The notes beneath the pieces were generated by a model. The model was given only the letters and a program-made list of their open reading frames with translations, made no database searches and was not told the DNA's origin. A program made the translations under genes and the position numbers. 8,421 bases of DNA from Bacillota bacterium (lineage in GTDB: Bacteria > Bacillota_C > Negativicutes > CTSoil-072). The stretch spans positions 1 through 8,421 of the forward strand of contig JAGFXW010000092.1 of NCBI GenBank assembly GCA_017861495.1. Direction: 5' to 3'. Positions 6,697 to 8,421 of the stretch are shown in pieces; the first letter of the stretch is position 1; every line of letters starts with the position of its first letter.

Positions 6697-8421
6697 TTAT
6701 TCACCAGCTAGCGAACTGTTTTTCCGTTCTCTTGCCCGCAATTGGCGATTCAAAATTGTTTTTCGTAACCGGATACTTTTCGGCGTTACCTCTACCAATT
6801 CATCATCATTAATGTATTCCAACGCCTGTTCCAGGCTGAGAATCCGTGGTGAAATAAGGCGTACCGCATCGTCTGCAGAACTCGAGCGCATATTGGTAAC
6901 ATGTTTCTTTTTGCATGGATTCACTTCCATGTCTAATTCCCGGGCATTTTCACCAACGATCATGCCCTCGTAAATCTCCTGTCCGGGAACCACAAACATG
7001 GTGCCGCGATCTTGGACACTGTTAATGCCATAGGCCGTAGTTTCTCCGTTTTCAAAAGCCACAAGCACTCCGCGCGAGCGAACCGGAATTTCTCCCTTTG
7101 ATGGCGCATAACCATGAAACACGTGGTGCATAATTCCGTTTCCTTTGGTTAACGTCAAAAAGTTGGACCGGAAACCAATCAAGCCCCGGGCGGGAATAAT
7201 AAACTCCAACCGTAAATATCCAGCCATTTCCGTCATATTGATCATTTCTGCCTTGCGGGTTCCGAGCGCTTCCATTACCGAACCCATAAAATCTTGCGGA
7301 ACATCAATCGTTAATAACTCCATCGGTTCACAAACCTGTCCATGAATTTTCTTTAAAATTACTTTGGGTTTGCCGACTTGAAATTCGAACCCTTCCCGCC
7401 GCATCGTTTCAATCAGAATAGAAAGATGTAATTCACCACGGCCGGAAACTTCATACGCATCCGGGCTCTCTGTTTCATTCACCCGCATGCTCACATTAGT
7501 TTCTACTTCTTTAAACAAACGGTCACGCAGATGGCGGGAAGTCACAAACTGGCCTTCTTTCCCTGCAAACGGACTGTTGTTAACACGAAACACCATCGCC
7601 AATGTTGGTTCATCGATGTTAATCATCGGCAATGCTTCCGGGTTTTCCGGATCGGCAATTGTTTCACCGATATTGACATCGTCCAAACCGATGATGGCTA
7701 CGATATCTCCTAATGCGGCCTCCGAAACTTCTGTTCGTTTCAGCCCTTCATACGCATACAGACGGCCAATTTTAGCCTTGCGTTCACTTTCTCCGTTCAA
7801 AATACAAACTTGCTGTCCATTATACACCCGGCCGCGAATTACACGGCCAATGGCAATCCGTCCAACATAATCATCATAATCCAACGTAGTAATCATAATT
7901 TGCAACGGACCGTCAATATCGCCCTCCGGCGCCGGAATTTCATCGATTAACATTTTAAACAACGGCGCCAAATCGGCACTTTCATCATTCATATTCAACT
8001 TTGCAATTCCAGCCCGGGCGGATGCGTACACTACCGGAAAGTCAAGCTGTTCATCCGTTGCATCCAATTCCATGAACAACTCCAATACTTCGTCAACAAC
8101 ATCCTTAACCCGCTCATCCGGGCGGTCAATTTTATTAATAACTACGATTGGCTTCAACTTTTGTTCCAGGGCTTTCCGCAAAACATACTTTGTTTGCGGC
8201 ATTGGCCCTTCAAACGCATCGACCAAAAGCAAGACGCCATTGACCATGTTCAATACCCGTTCGACTTCGCCGCCAAAGTCAGCATGTCCCGGGGTATCGA
8301 CAATATTAATTTTGATCCCATCATGCATAACAGCCGTATTTTTGGACAGGATCGTAATTCCACGTTCCCGTTCCAAATCATTTGAATCCATTACCCGTTC
8401 CGCAACCTGCTCATTAGCGCG
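6697..8421 (-). CDS. typA: Ribosome-associated GTPase TypA/BipA (5' end beyond the window)
   Basis: TypA/BipA is a translational GTPase related to EF-G and LepA that binds the 70S ribosome and supports 50S assembly, particularly in cold or stress. The 574 visible residues lack about the first 30-35, including the G1 P-loop. Visible from the edge: RANEQVAERVMDSNDLERERG continuing to the G2 threonine (GITI at 21-24), G3 DTPGH (42-46), G4 NKID (96-99) and G5 SARAG (134-138). These are followed by a beta-barrel domain with YDDYVGRIAIGRV, an EF-G domain III-like segment (SGRGELHLSILIETMRREG), a domain V-like part (PARGLIGFRSNFLT) and the TypA-specific C-terminal domain (YEGMIVGEN, LEQALEYINDDELVEVTP, SIRLRKTIL). 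The frame is open to base 8421, so the Met at 8391 is internal and not the start. Expected full length is about 605-610. A hairpin follows the stop, so it probably ends its own transcript. No missing key residue is seen. Confidence 0.97.
   Translation of the reverse strand, partial: RANEQVAERVMDSNDLERERGITILSKNTAVMHDGIKINIVDTPGHADFGGEVERVLNMVNGVLLLVDAFEGPMPQTKYVLRKALEQKLKPIVVINKIDRPDERVKDVVDEVLELFMELDATDEQLDFPVVYASARAGIAKLNMNDESADLAPLFKMLIDEIPAPEGDIDGPLQIMITTLDYDDYVGRIAIGRVIRGRVYNGQQVCILNGESERKAKIGRLYAYEGLKRTEVSEAALGDIVAIIGLDDVNIGETIADPENPEALPMINIDEPTLAMVFRVNNSPFAGKEGQFVTSRHLRDRLFKEVETNVSMRVNETESPDAYEVSGRGELHLSILIETMRREGFEFQVGKPKVILKKIHGQVCEPMELLTIDVPQDFMGSVMEALGTRKAEMINMTEMAGYLRLEFIIPARGLIGFRSNFLTLTKGNGIMHHVFHGYAPSKGEIPVRSRGVLVAFENGETTAYGINSVQDRGTMFVVPGQEIYEGMIVGENARELDMEVNPCKKKHVTNMRSSSADDAVRLISPRILSLEQALEYINDDELVEVTPKSIRLRKTILNRQLRARERKNSSLAGE

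Overview
The window carries five protein-coding genes, all on the minus strand, so transcription runs from the right edge to the left. In transcription order they are: typA (ribosome-associated GTPase, 5' end cut off by the window), a sepF-family cell-division gene, a YtcJ-like metal-dependent amidohydrolase, dnaE (DNA polymerase III alpha subunit, complete) and pyk (pyruvate kinase, only the first 173 codons present). I see no RNA gene, insertion sequence, prophage piece or CRISPR array.

The organism is most likely a Firmicute. SepF is found in Gram-positive bacteria and cyanobacteria and not in Proteobacteria. A dnaE gene shortly upstream of pyk is a familiar Firmicute arrangement. The ribosome binding sites are strong and purine-rich, and intergenic DNA is AT-rich while the genes have moderate GC. 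The alpha subunit is of the long, PHP-intact DnaE type rather than the shorter Bacillus DnaE. This fits Clostridia or Negativicutes, but that placement is inference from memory and not certain.

Layout: 8421-6697 is typA, followed 7 nt after its stop by an 11-bp perfect hairpin (6664-6689) that probably ends its transcript. 6663-6484 is an AT-rich spacer that should hold the sepF promoter; it ends in a 10-bp inverted repeat touching the sepF Shine-Dalgarno sequence. 6468-6049 is sepF, followed by a convincing intrinsic terminator (5951-5978). A short AT-rich region with a perfect inverted repeat (5899-5917) precedes the amidohydrolase (5856-4108). The amidohydrolase stop codon lies inside the Shine-Dalgarno sequence of dnaE (4097-696), so those two genes are almost certainly co-transcribed and may be translationally coupled. 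A 174-bp gap with short TTACA repeats separates dnaE from pyk (521 to the left edge).

The genes are mainly housekeeping functions: translation and ribosome assembly (typA), divisome assembly (sepF), chromosome replication (dnaE) and glycolysis (pyk). The amidohydrolase is the accessory gene of the set and its substrate cannot be read from sequence. I did not find a clearly new system. The points most worth checking are the tight amidohydrolase-dnaE junction, the apparently complete metal site in the DnaE PHP domain, and the symmetric DNA elements in front of sepF and of the amidohydrolase.
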